Below, piece after piece: positions 26,012-33,925 of a stretch of DNA of 64,000 nucleotides. How positions within the stretch are numbered: position 1 is the stretch's first letter; every line of letters begins with the position of its first letter. The stretch is from contig NZ_VIWX01000001.1 in assembly GCF_007829955.1 (NCBI RefSeq), forward strand, positions 620,001 to 684,000, read 5' to 3'. A model generated the notes under the pieces. It was not told the DNA's origin, searched no databases, and was given only the letters and a program-made list of their open reading frames with translations. Made by a program: the position numbers and the translations under genes. Source of the DNA: Saccharopolyspora dendranthemae. Its GTDB lineage: Bacteria; Actinomycetota; Actinomycetes; Mycobacteriales; Pseudonocardiaceae.

Positions 26012-26890
26012 CCCACTACCTCCCTTTCGATCATTCGCGGCGGGCGCCCGCCGCGACGAAATCGCGCTGCGCAGCAGTGGAATCACCGCGCCGAACAGCA
26101 CCACCAGCAGTCCTGCCGAGACTCCCGGGAGGACGTCGCTGCCGAGCATCATCAGCCCGGTGGTCACCAGCATGCCGCCGAGCAGCAGCCGGACCGGCCG
26201 GTCCGGGACCTTGGCCGAGATCAGCGAGCCCACCAGCACACCGGGGATCGAACCGGTCAGCAGCGAGCCGACCAGTCCGATGTGGACGTCACCGGCGAAC
26301 AGGTGCCCGATCGCCGAGACCAGCACCAGCGGCACGGCCTGGACGAGATCGGTGCCGACCAGCCGCGCCGAGCTCAGCCCCCGGTTGAGCAGCAGCAGGA
26401 CCACGATGATGATCGAGCCGGAGCCCACCGAGGTCGTGCCCACCACGAGTCCGGCCACCGCGCCGAGCAGCACGGTGGGAACGGGGCTGGCCCGGGTGCC
26501 GTCCGATGTGGAGGGACGATGGGACAGCAGCATCCGGGCGAACAGCGTGATCGCGGCCAGCAGCACCGCGCCGCCGACGACCTCCTTGAGCACCGATTCG
26601 GCGCCGCTGCCCAGCGATCCGGCCAGCAGCGACCCGACCGCAGCGCACGGCAGCGAACCGAGGCACAACCAGCCGACGAGCTTCGGCTGCACCGTTCGGC
26701 GCCGCAGGTGCACCGCGGCGCCCAGCGGCTTCATCACCGCCGAGGCCACCAGGTCCGAGGACACCGCGGCCAGCGGCGGCACGCCGAAGACCAGCGTCAG
26801 CAGCGGCATGGTCAGCGCTCCGCCACCCATGCCGGTCACGCCCACCATCAAGCCGGTGAGCAGTCCGGTCCCCGCTACACCGAAGTCCAC
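25259..26890 (-). CDS. TauE/SafE permease read through into CysQ phosphatase (one ORF)
   Basis: A single uninterrupted frame of 543 aa. Residues 1-270 are a TauE/SafE (sulfite/anion exporter) protein with about eight helices and two related halves (VGVTGMGGGALTMPLL, TTSVGSGSIIIVV). After a hydrophilic linker (SSRRAPAANDRKGGSG) comes a complete CysQ domain (residues ~294-543). No stop codon lies between them. Either the genes are fused or CysQ is also made from an internal GTG. TauE/SafE proteins export sulfite or organosulfonates. The first GTG overlaps the upstream APS-kinase gene by 16 nt. Confidence 0.7.
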   Translation of the reverse strand: MDFGVAGTGLLTGLMVGVTGMGGGALTMPLLTLVFGVPPLAAVSSDLVASAVMKPLGAAVHLRRRTVQPKLVGWLCLGSLPCAAVGSLLAGSLGSGAESVLKEVVGGAVLLAAITLFARMLLSHRPSTSDGTRASPVPTVLLGAVAGLVVGTTSVGSGSIIIVVLLLLNRGLSSARLVGTDLVQAVPLVLVSAIGHLFAGDVHIGLVGSLLTGSIPGVLVGSLISAKVPDRPVRLLLGGMLVTTGLMMLGSDVLPGVSAGLLVVLFGAVIPLLRSAISSRRAPAANDRKGGSGVSDDHELAVRLARRAGQRLLEVREGSDLEPRALGDAGDAAAHELLVDALAQERPGDPVLSEHGIAGPERVAGERVWIVDPLDGTREFTEAGRSDWAVHVALAEGHRVIASAVALPAQDVVLGTGEPPAQPTHGLVRPRIAVSRSRPPEFVAQIAEEIGAELVPMGSAGAKITAVVLGDVDAYLHAGGQYEWDSAAPVGIAQAAGLHTSRLDGTELVYDRPDPWLPDLLVCRRELAVDLLAALPDPLERSR

Positions 26891-28380
26891 GACCGCACCC
26901 AGCCCCGCTCGCGCAACAGCGCGACGACGCGCTCCACCGCCTCGTCCTGCGACAGCTCCGAGGTGTCCAGCGCGAGATCCGCGTCGTCGGGGACCTCGTA
27001 AGGCGCCGAGACACCGGTGAACTCCGGCAGCGACCCGCTGCGCGCCTTCCGGTAGAGGCCCTTGCGGTCCCGGCGCTCGCACTCGCCCAGCGGTGTCGCG
27101 ACGTGGACCAGCACGAATCCCCCCGCATCGCGCACCATTCGGCCCACCGCCTCGCGGTCGGCGTGGTACGGCGCGATGGGAGCGCAGATGGCCGCACCGC
27201 CGTGCCGCGTGACCTCAGCGGCGACGTAACCGATGCGGCGGACGTTGCGACTGCGGTCCTCGGCGGAGAAGCCCAGCCCCTCGCACAGGGTCCGGCGCAC
27301 CACGTCGCCGTCGAGCAGCGTCACCGCGCGGTGGTCGTGGCGGCTGAGCTCGTCGCGCAGCGCTCGGGCCAGCGTCGACTTCCCCGCCCCGGACAGGCCG
27401 GTGAACAGCACCGTGAACCCGCGCGCGGTCAGCGGGGGGTGCAACCTGCGCTGCTGCTCGGCGATCTCGGGCGTGGTGAACCAGTCGGGCAGCTCGGAGC
27501 CGCTGTCGAGCAGTGCGCGCAGCCCCTCGTCGCTGAGCCCGGGCCTGCGCTCGGTGGGTGCGACCTGAGCGGCGGGACGCCACTGGTCCGCGCGATCGCG
27601 GACCAGTTCGGGGGGTTCGAGCACGTGGAGCGGAGCCTGTTCGAGGGGACCGTCCGCGATCAGGTGGGTGGCACCGTACGCGGCCGCGACGTGCGCGGCG
27701 AGCAGGGCGTCGCGCTTCGGATCGGCGCGACGCACCAGCGGGACCGGGATGATCGTGGTGCCCTCGGGCAATTCCGGGCGAGCCGCCAGCACCGACTGCA
27801 CCAGCGCTTCCGGGCGCGGGCCCGCCATCCGCGGCAGCACCAGCACCTGCGCGTCGAGCTCCGCGGACAGCTGGCGGATCTGGGCGAGCTCGCGGTGGTG
27901 CAGCGGCGCCTCGGGCAGCACGGCGAGCACCTCGCGCGACGGGAGCTCCGCGCGGACCTGGCAGGCGGGCGGGCGAATCTTGCGCAGCACTCCGACGGGT
28001 TCCTCGGCGGCCACCACCGGGCCCGCCGGGTGCCACCCGGACCCGTCGCACCAGGGCTCGTCGTTGCGGACGACCGCGACCGGGGCGCCCTCGACATCGC
28101 GCAGCTCGATCTCCTCGGCCGCCGCGACCTCGGCGGGCACGGTCAGCATGACCGGCTCGGGCCACGGCACGTCGTCACCGAGCTGCTGCCTGGTGCGCAC
28201 CGACTCGACGTCGGCGGCGGAGAGGAAACCGCGCAGCGGCCGGAAAGCACCGTCCAGAAGCAGTTCCACATCGGACAGTTCGGCGGGCTCGGGAACCCAG
28301 ATCGCGCGGCGCTGCGGACCGGTGGGGACGTCCGTTGACCCGCTCGGGTCGGGATCCGTTCCGTTCGCGCTCACAGGCAC
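26875..28380 (-). CDS. cysC: APS kinase with degenerate ATP-sulfurylase-like N-terminal region
   Basis: 501 aa. Residues ~320-501 are a full APS kinase: P-loop FTGLSGAGKSTLARAL, LLDGDVVRRTL, DRSRNVRRIGYVA, CAPIAPYHADRE and KGLYRKAR. The first ~310 aa resemble ATP sulfurylase (LSDVELLLDGAFRPLRGFLS matches its PUA-like part), but the catalytic Q-x-R-N-P-x-H and G-R-D-H motifs are absent. So this half is probably structural or regulatory, with CysDN supplying APS. GTG starts at 28380 or 28374 are both possible. First gene of the sulfate operon. Confidence 0.88.
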   Translation of the reverse strand: MPVSANGTDPDPSGSTDVPTGPQRRAIWVPEPAELSDVELLLDGAFRPLRGFLSAADVESVRTRQQLGDDVPWPEPVMLTVPAEVAAAEEIELRDVEGAPVAVVRNDEPWCDGSGWHPAGPVVAAEEPVGVLRKIRPPACQVRAELPSREVLAVLPEAPLHHRELAQIRQLSAELDAQVLVLPRMAGPRPEALVQSVLAARPELPEGTTIIPVPLVRRADPKRDALLAAHVAAAYGATHLIADGPLEQAPLHVLEPPELVRDRADQWRPAAQVAPTERRPGLSDEGLRALLDSGSELPDWFTTPEIAEQQRRLHPPLTARGFTVLFTGLSGAGKSTLARALRDELSRHDHRAVTLLDGDVVRRTLCEGLGFSAEDRSRNVRRIGYVAAEVTRHGGAAICAPIAPYHADREAVGRMVRDAGGFVLVHVATPLGECERRDRKGLYRKARSGSLPEFTGVSAPYEVPDDADLALDTSELSQDEAVERVVALLRERGWVRSWTSV

Positions 28381-28829
28381 CTCTGTCCTCTGATCGAGGG
28401 ACGAACCGGTCCATCCCGTGGGACATCTGGATCCATACGGTGACCGACCGCCCCCACCCGGAGAAGCCCGCTGACGATTACTCGCCAGTTCTGATTTTTC
28501 CCACGGGCAGGAACGGTTTCACGCCAGAACAGAGGGCACAACCAGACAAAGTGCGCCGCCCTGGCGGACAACCGAACCAGGGCGGCACCAGCGCACGGAC
28601 CAACACCGCACGGCACTCAGCGGACGTTAAGCGCAGGGCACCTCGCGTTAACGTGACGGGCGAACTTTCCCAGTTTTCCCGAAGAGGCGGAGGAAATCCG
28701 CGAACGCCGCCGGACCGCGCAGCGCGTGCGCAGGAACGACGGGCCCAACACCGGAATTCAGGCGTGTGGGCGGATCGAGTCCGCGCAGCAGGTGCTCACG
28801 CCACCGAGCGACCGAGTCTGCAGGAGTCC
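28381..28829. other. Non-coding region upstream of the sulfate operon
   Basis: No gene is evident. It should carry the operon promoter. It contains a hairpin (next entry) and an imperfect inverted pair GTTAAGCG/CGCGTTAAC (28626-28652) that could be an operator. I found no cysteine-rich leader ORF of the sort that precedes some actinobacterial sulfur operons. Confidence 0.4.
28555..28586 (-). terminator. Hairpin between nitroreductase and sulfate operon
   Basis: GCCGCCCTGG (28555-28564) pairs perfectly with CCAGGGCGGC (28577-28586) around a 12-nt loop. On the minus strand the next bases include CACTTTGTC. It may terminate the nitroreductase transcript or act in the leader of the sulfate operon. 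Confidence 0.45.
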
Positions 28830-29765
28830 TCAGGCAGGGTAGCCGAAGCGCATGATCGCCTGCGGGATCAGCGAGGTGCCCAGGCGTTCGGCGAGGCCCG
28901 TGCGGATCTCCAGCATGTGCAGGGGCTGCGTCATCATCGACACCGCGAGACCGGAGCTGGTCGCCTCCAGCCACGCCCGCTCGACGGCCTGGCCCACGCG
29001 CACGTGGTCCTCGGCGCGGTCGCCTCGGGTGCCCACCAGCAGCACCGATTCATCGTGGAGGAGCCGCGCCAGGACCTGCTCGTCGGGCAGGTGCGTGCTC
29101 GGCGCCGTCAGCCCCACTGCGGCGAGGCCGCGGAGCTCACCGGACTCGCTCCTGAGGCTCCGGCCCTCCGGCGTCACCCACCCGGTCAGCTCGCGGTCGT
29201 ACTCGACGTCGGCGTGGAAGGCGCCTGCCGATCGCCCCAGCATCCGGCTCACCTCGAGCGCTTCGGCCTCGGACTTGATCCAGCGCCCGCCGCAGCGGTG
29301 GCCCGCGGCAGCGTCCCAGATCTTCTCCCGGAGCAGCTCCGGCACCCGCTTGCGGGCGAACGGCGCGCGGTGGCTGTGGCGCTCGGCGATGGCGCGCGCC
29401 CAGGCCGCTTCCCGCGGGCTCGGCGCGTCCGGGTCACCCGCGTTGACGGCCGCGGAGACCAGGCCGCCGGCGGCCCCGACCTCGACCTGCGCGCTGAACC
29501 CCAGGCTCCGCACCGCCAACACCAGGTTCGTCAACGCCGCACCGCAGGAGATGCGCTGGTCACGGCCCTGCGGGTCGTGCTGCATCCGCGCGGCCGGGTC
29601 CTCCCGGAGCACCGCCGCGCGCTGGCGCAACGTCAGGGACCACGGGCGGCTGTTGTGCACCGACGGAGCTCGCCAGACCGCCGCGTCGAGCTCCGCGGCC
29701 TCTCCGGGAGACCACTCGGCCCCCTGCGTTCGAACGTCCGTCCGGGTCACCTGTGCGACGACCAT
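28830..29765 (-). CDS. Acg-type nitroreductase family protein
   Basis: 311 aa. The N-terminal WRAPSVHNSRPWSLTL is the FMN-binding start typical of the Acg/Rv2032-like nitroreductase group, followed by CGAALTNLVLAVRSLG and ERHSHRAPF. A degraded second repeat carries GTRGDRAEDHVRVGQAVERAWLEATSSGLAVS and QPLHMLEIR. In mycobacteria these are dormancy-regulon proteins that bind FMN poorly and may store flavin. ATG with GGGGAGGG upstream. Single gene, divergent from the DoxX gene. Confidence 0.82.
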   Translation of the reverse strand: MVVAQVTRTDVRTQGAEWSPGEAAELDAAVWRAPSVHNSRPWSLTLRQRAAVLREDPAARMQHDPQGRDQRISCGAALTNLVLAVRSLGFSAQVEVGAAGGLVSAAVNAGDPDAPSPREAAWARAIAERHSHRAPFARKRVPELLREKIWDAAAGHRCGGRWIKSEAEALEVSRMLGRSAGAFHADVEYDRELTGWVTPEGRSLRSESGELRGLAAVGLTAPSTHLPDEQVLARLLHDESVLLVGTRGDRAEDHVRVGQAVERAWLEATSSGLAVSMMTQPLHMLEIRTGLAERLGTSLIPQAIMRFGYPA

Positions 29766-29958
29766 CTGATCCCTCCCCGTGGTTCCGCCCTGCTCAGGGC
29801 GAGGTGGCCACCAGGCGCACCGCACCCGAGCCGACATCGAGACTCCCGGTCACCGCGGGGGCCGCACAGGGGCCAAAGTCCCGGTCGCCCCGGCGCCCGA
29901 GCGGGAGTGTGACCTATCTCGTCCACCGCACCGCGCCGCGGTGAACTACGTTCGCTCC

Positions 29959-30357
29959 ATGACCTCACGCTCGGTGCCACTGGACCTCCCGATCGCCGGA
30001 CTCGCCGGGCTGTTCGCAGCCTCCGGCACGTTGCACCTGGTCAAGCCGCAGGTATTCGAGCCGCTGATCCCGTCGGCGCTGCCCGCTGCCCGCAAGGTCG
30101 TGAAGGTCTCCGGCGTCGCCGAACTGGTGTGCGCCGCGGGGCTGCTGCACCCGCGCACCCGGCGGGCCTCCGGGCTCGCCAGCGCCGCGCTCCTGGTCGG
30201 GGTCTTCCCCGGCAACGTCAAGATGAGCGCGGACGCGGGCAAGCGCGCTGAGCGCAAGCGCGACCCGAAGTCGGCGGCGTTCTTCGCGGGCACCCTCGCC
30301 CGCCTGCCGCTGCAGTGGCCGATGATCCGCACCGCGCTCCGAGCCGGGGGACGCTGA
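29959..30357 (+). CDS. DoxX-like small membrane protein
   Basis: 132 aa with four hydrophobic segments and the DoxX pattern of FAASGTLHLVKPQVFEPLIPSALPAARKVVKVSGVAEL followed by AAGLLHPRTRRASGLASAALLVGVFPGNVKM. Biochemical role unknown; relatives occur with redox and stress genes. No ribosome site is obvious before the ATG. Neighbours give no functional hint beyond the divergent nitroreductase. Confidence 0.8.
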   Translation: MTSRSVPLDLPIAGLAGLFAASGTLHLVKPQVFEPLIPSALPAARKVVKVSGVAELVCAAGLLHPRTRRASGLASAALLVGVFPGNVKMSADAGKRAERKRDPKSAAFFAGTLARLPLQWPMIRTALRAGGR

Positions 30358-30364
30358 GCGGCAC

Positions 30365-31585
30365 TCAGAACGCGCAGGGCAGTTCCAGGACGCCGTTGAC
30401 GAAGCTGGCGCGCTGCCGCACCGGCTCCGCGGTGGCGTGGATGTCCGGCACCCGGATGAACAGCTCCCGCAGCATCAGGCTGATCTCGCGGCGCGCCAGG
30501 TGCGCGCCGAGGCAGAAGTGCGGCCCGCGCGAGCCGAAACCGAGGTGCGGGTTCGGGTTCCGCATGATGTTGAACCGGTACGGGTCGACGAACACGGTCT
30601 CGTCCCGGTTGGCCGACACGTAGTACATGATCAGCCGGTCGCCTTCCCGGTAGGCGTGACCGAGGAGCTCGGTGTCGCGGGCCACCGTGCGCCGCATCCA
30701 GTTCACCGGGGTCGCGTAGCGGATCACCTCCTCGATCGCCGCGGGCATCCGCTCGTCGAGGTCGGCGAGCAGCAGGTCCCGCTGCTCCGGGTGGTCGGTG
30801 AACAGCGTGAGCGCGTGCGACAGGGCGTTGCGGGTGGTCTCGTTGCCCGCGACGACCAGCAGCACGAAGAACTTGCCCAGGTCGGCGTCGCTGAGCGCTT
30901 CACCGCTGACGTCACCGGCGACCATCGCCGTGATGATGTCGTCGGCGGGCTTCTCGCGGCGGTGGCGGGCGAGCTCGCGCATCAGCTCGTGCAGGAACCG
31001 CGCGTTGTCGGCCAGCACCGCGCTCCTCGGCTTGCCGCCGGGGTCCTGGTGATCCGGGTCGCCGAGGGCCCCGATGAGCGCGTTGGTCGCCTCGACGACC
31101 TCGGGCCGGACGGAGTCCGGCACGCCCATCATCCGGCACACGATCTCCAGCGGCATGGGCATCGCGACCTCGGCGACGAAATCGCACGGGCCTCGCAGCA
31201 CCAGCGAGTCGACGATCTCGGTGGCCAGCGTGCTGACGTCCTCGGCGGCCTTGGAGATCATCCGCGGCGTGAAGGCGCGGGCGACGATGCGGCGCAGCTG
31301 CGCGTGTCTCGGGTCGTCCAGGCTCAGCATCGACCCGAGCAGCGCGGCCACCTCCGGCGGTGGGTCGTCGAGGCCCACCGCGATGGGCTCCGAGCTGAAC
31401 AGCTGCGGGTTGCGGCTCGCCTCGGCGATCTGGTCGTACCGGGTGATCGCGTAGAACCCCGGGCCGTCCTCGCGCGGGCAGAACACCGGCTCGTCGGCGG
31501 CCCGCAGCGCGGCGAACGTCTTGTCCCACTCGCGCCGGGGCCTCGCCCAGAAGTCGAGGTCGGAAAGGTCGATGGTGGTGGTCAT
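30365..31585 (-). CDS. Cytochrome P450 (CYP125/142/124-like)
   Basis: 406 aa soluble P450. The I-helix oxygen motif is VVAGNETTRNALSHAL, the K-helix ExxR is EEVIRYATPVNWMRR and the heme-binding loop is FGSRGPHFCLGAHLAR with the axial Cys. The general pattern resembles actinobacterial P450s acting on steroid or fatty-acid side chains; substrate assignment is only a guess. No ferredoxin or reductase gene adjoins. Divergent from an alpha/beta hydrolase. Confidence 0.9.
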   Translation of the reverse strand: MTTTIDLSDLDFWARPRREWDKTFAALRAADEPVFCPREDGPGFYAITRYDQIAEASRNPQLFSSEPIAVGLDDPPPEVAALLGSMLSLDDPRHAQLRRIVARAFTPRMISKAAEDVSTLATEIVDSLVLRGPCDFVAEVAMPMPLEIVCRMMGVPDSVRPEVVEATNALIGALGDPDHQDPGGKPRSAVLADNARFLHELMRELARHRREKPADDIITAMVAGDVSGEALSDADLGKFFVLLVVAGNETTRNALSHALTLFTDHPEQRDLLLADLDERMPAAIEEVIRYATPVNWMRRTVARDTELLGHAYREGDRLIMYYVSANRDETVFVDPYRFNIMRNPNPHLGFGSRGPHFCLGAHLARREISLMLRELFIRVPDIHATAEPVRQRASFVNGVLELPCAF

Positions 31586-31711
31586 CCTGTTCTCCCCAAG
31601 TCGATCACCGACGCTAGGAGGAGGCGCTTGCACCCGGCTTTCACCAGCGGAACCGATCCATCACCGCCACGGGTGTTCTCGGGTGCTCGCAGTCGATTAG
31701 CGTCGCGGTTC

Positions 31712-32590
31712 ATGACGCCGCGCGAGCACACCGTCTCCCTCCCGACGCACGACGCCGGAGTGCTGGAGTGGGGCCCGGCCGACGGTCAGCTCCTGGTGGC
31801 GCTGCACGGTTTTCCGGACACCGCGTGGACCTGGCGCGCGGTCGCACCGGCGCTCGCCGAAGCCGGGTACCGGGTGGCCGCACCGTTCCTGCGCGGGTAC
31901 GCCCCGACCGAGATCCCGCTGGACGGCGACTACGCGGTGAGCGCGCTCGCCGACGACGCCAAGGCCCTGCACGAACGCCTCGGCGGCGACTCCTCCACCG
32001 CGCTGATCGGTCATGATTGGGGCGCGATCGCCGCGGGTGCGCTCGCGGCCGACCCGTCCTCGCCCTACGCGCGGGTGGCGCTGCTCGCGGTGCCGCCGCT
32101 GGCCTGGATGAACCCGACGTCGGCGACGGCCAGGACCTGGATCTCCGCGCTGGTCAGGCAGCCCGCGCACTCCTGGTACATGGCCTACAACCAGCTCCCT
32201 GGCTTGGCCGAGCGGCACTTCACCTGGCTGACCCGGAGGCTGTGGCGCGCGTGGTCACCGGGCTACGACGCCACCGAGGACCTCGCCCATCTGGCGCGAG
32301 CGGTCCCCGACCGGGCACGGGCGAAGGCGGTCGTCTCCTACTACCGGGCGCTCGCCTCGCGGGGCAGCCGAGCGGCGACCGCCGAGCCCCGCAGTCCGCT
32401 GCTCTACCTCCACGGCGACCGGGACGGGGCCATCGACCCGCGCTTCTTCCCGGCGGTGGAGAGCCGGATCTTCCCTCCCTCGCGCGCCGCCCTGGTGCGC
32501 GGGGCCGGGCATTTCGCGCACCTGGAGAAGCCGGCCGAGGTCAGCGGTCACCTGCTGGAGTTCCTGCGCGAAGCCGCCACAGCGAGGTGA
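31712..32590 (+). CDS. Alpha/beta-hydrolase
   Basis: 292 aa. The oxyanion motif is LVALHGFPDTAWTW, the nucleophile elbow GHDWGA (Asp, as in epoxide hydrolases and haloalkane dehalogenases), the acid region LHGDRDGAID and the catalytic His is in GAGHFAHLEKP. The Asp nucleophile favours epoxide hydrolysis. The gene overlaps the convergent methyltransferase gene by 50 nt. Confidence 0.85.
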   Translation: MTPREHTVSLPTHDAGVLEWGPADGQLLVALHGFPDTAWTWRAVAPALAEAGYRVAAPFLRGYAPTEIPLDGDYAVSALADDAKALHERLGGDSSTALIGHDWGAIAAGALAADPSSPYARVALLAVPPLAWMNPTSATARTWISALVRQPAHSWYMAYNQLPGLAERHFTWLTRRLWRAWSPGYDATEDLAHLARAVPDRARAKAVVSYYRALASRGSRAATAEPRSPLLYLHGDRDGAIDPRFFPAVESRIFPPSRAALVRGAGHFAHLEKPAEVSGHLLEFLREAATAR

Positions 32591-33779
32591 TCTCGTCCCG
32601 CCGTGCCCGGTGCAGCGGGTCCGCCGGGTCCGAGGCGCGGGGATGGCTCGGCTCGGTGTCGTAGCGGGCCTCCACGCTCAACCCCGCGCCTGCGATGCGT
32701 TCCAGCAGTTCGGCTCTCGTGCGCAGCCCGAGCCGCTCGGCGAGGTCGGAGAGCACCAGCCAGCCCTCCCCTCCCGGGTTGAGGTGGTCGGCGAGTCCCG
32801 CGATGAACTGGTGCAGCATCCCGGATTCGTCGTCGTAGACGCCGAGCTCCAGGGCCGACGTCGGCCGGGAGGGGATCCACGGCGGGTTGCACACGACGAC
32901 GTCGGCGCGTCCGCTCGGCCACAGGTCGGCGGCCTGGACCGTCACCCGCTCGGCGAGGCCGAGGCGGTCGATGTTCGCCCGGGCGCACGCCACGGCTCGC
33001 GGGTTGATGTCGGTGGCCACCACTCGAGCTCCGCGCTGCCCGAGAACCGCTGCGAGCACGCCGGTTCCGGTTCCGAGGTCGAAGGCCACGGGGCTCGGCC
33101 CCGGCAGCGGCGCTTCGGCGACCAGGTCGACGTACTCGCCGCGGACGGGTGCGAAAACGCCGTAGTCCGGGTGGATCCGCGCGCCGAGCGCGGGGACCTC
33201 GACTCCCCTGTCGTGCCACTGCTGCGCGCTGAGCACTCCCAGCAGCTCCTGCAGGGACACGCACAGCGGTTCGCCGGTGGCGGGACCGTAGGCGTTCAGG
33301 CACGCTTCGCGGACGTCCGGCGCGCGCGGGAGCGACAGGGCGTGGTCCTCGTCCAGCAGCACCAGCACCCGGCCCAGCAGTTGCGAGCGGGCCGCGCGCG
33401 CGGCGCGGTGGGCGTGGAACTGCTCGGTGATGTCGCCTTCCGCAGCGGGTCGGCGGAGCCGCCGGTCCAGGTCCTGCACGAGTCGGCGGGCGACGTGGAA
33501 ATCCCCGCGCCACAGCATGGCCACGCCCGACTCGGCGGTGCGCTGGGCGGCTCGGGCCGTGGTGCGGTCGTCGACGACCACCACGGTGCGCGGGACCGGT
33601 GCCGAGTTCTCGGAGTGCCAGCGCGCGAAGTGCGACGATCCGTTCTCGGACCAGTTGATCGTGGCCAAGGCCTGCTCCAGCGGACGACGAAGGGCTCCTC
33701 GGGTCGGGGCAGCGCCACACCGCTGGAATGCGTCGGAGATCGCGACCGAATCCCTCGTCGAGTCGGCCAATCGTCCCAC
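32541..33779 (-). CDS. Class I methyltransferase with NPPW motif
   Basis: About 412 aa from GTG 33779 (start uncertain; no ribosome site seen). The N-terminal ~190 aa include MLWRGDFHVARRLVQDL and HPDYGVFAPVRGEYVDLV, as in the RlmG/RsmC-like and DUF7059-type proteins. The C-terminal half has the SAM motif VAFDLGTGTGVLAAVLGQRG and VVVCNPPWIPSRP, which marks enzymes methylating a planar nitrogen in rRNA or in glutamine. The target cannot be decided. Convergent overlap with the hydrolase gene. Confidence 0.75.
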   Translation of the reverse strand: MGRLADSTRDSVAISDAFQRCGAAPTRGALRRPLEQALATINWSENGSSHFARWHSENSAPVPRTVVVVDDRTTARAAQRTAESGVAMLWRGDFHVARRLVQDLDRRLRRPAAEGDITEQFHAHRAARAARSQLLGRVLVLLDEDHALSLPRAPDVREACLNAYGPATGEPLCVSLQELLGVLSAQQWHDRGVEVPALGARIHPDYGVFAPVRGEYVDLVAEAPLPGPSPVAFDLGTGTGVLAAVLGQRGARVVATDINPRAVACARANIDRLGLAERVTVQAADLWPSGRADVVVCNPPWIPSRPTSALELGVYDDESGMLHQFIAGLADHLNPGGEGWLVLSDLAERLGLRTRAELLERIAGAGLSVEARYDTEPSHPRASDPADPLHRARRDEITSLWRLRAGTPAGDR

Positions 33780-33925
33780 ACCCGTCTGGACGTTGGGCCA
33801 GACGATCGAGATTCGTGCGCTGTTCGTGTGGCAATAACGGGAAAAGGGCCGGAACGCAGGGAGAATCGACACCGCTGCCGGGTGTCGCGCGTGGCGTGCG
33901 CGACCGCGTCAGGGGGGTGCGGGAC

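Noticed and set aside
28381-28829. Cysteine-rich leader peptide of the sulfate operon
   Set aside because: No short ORF with a Cys/Arg run and ribosome site was found on the minus strand.
30437-31711. Long plus-strand extension ahead of the alpha/beta-hydrolase
   Set aside because: It is antisense to the P450 gene, with no family resemblance; the true start is ATG 31712.
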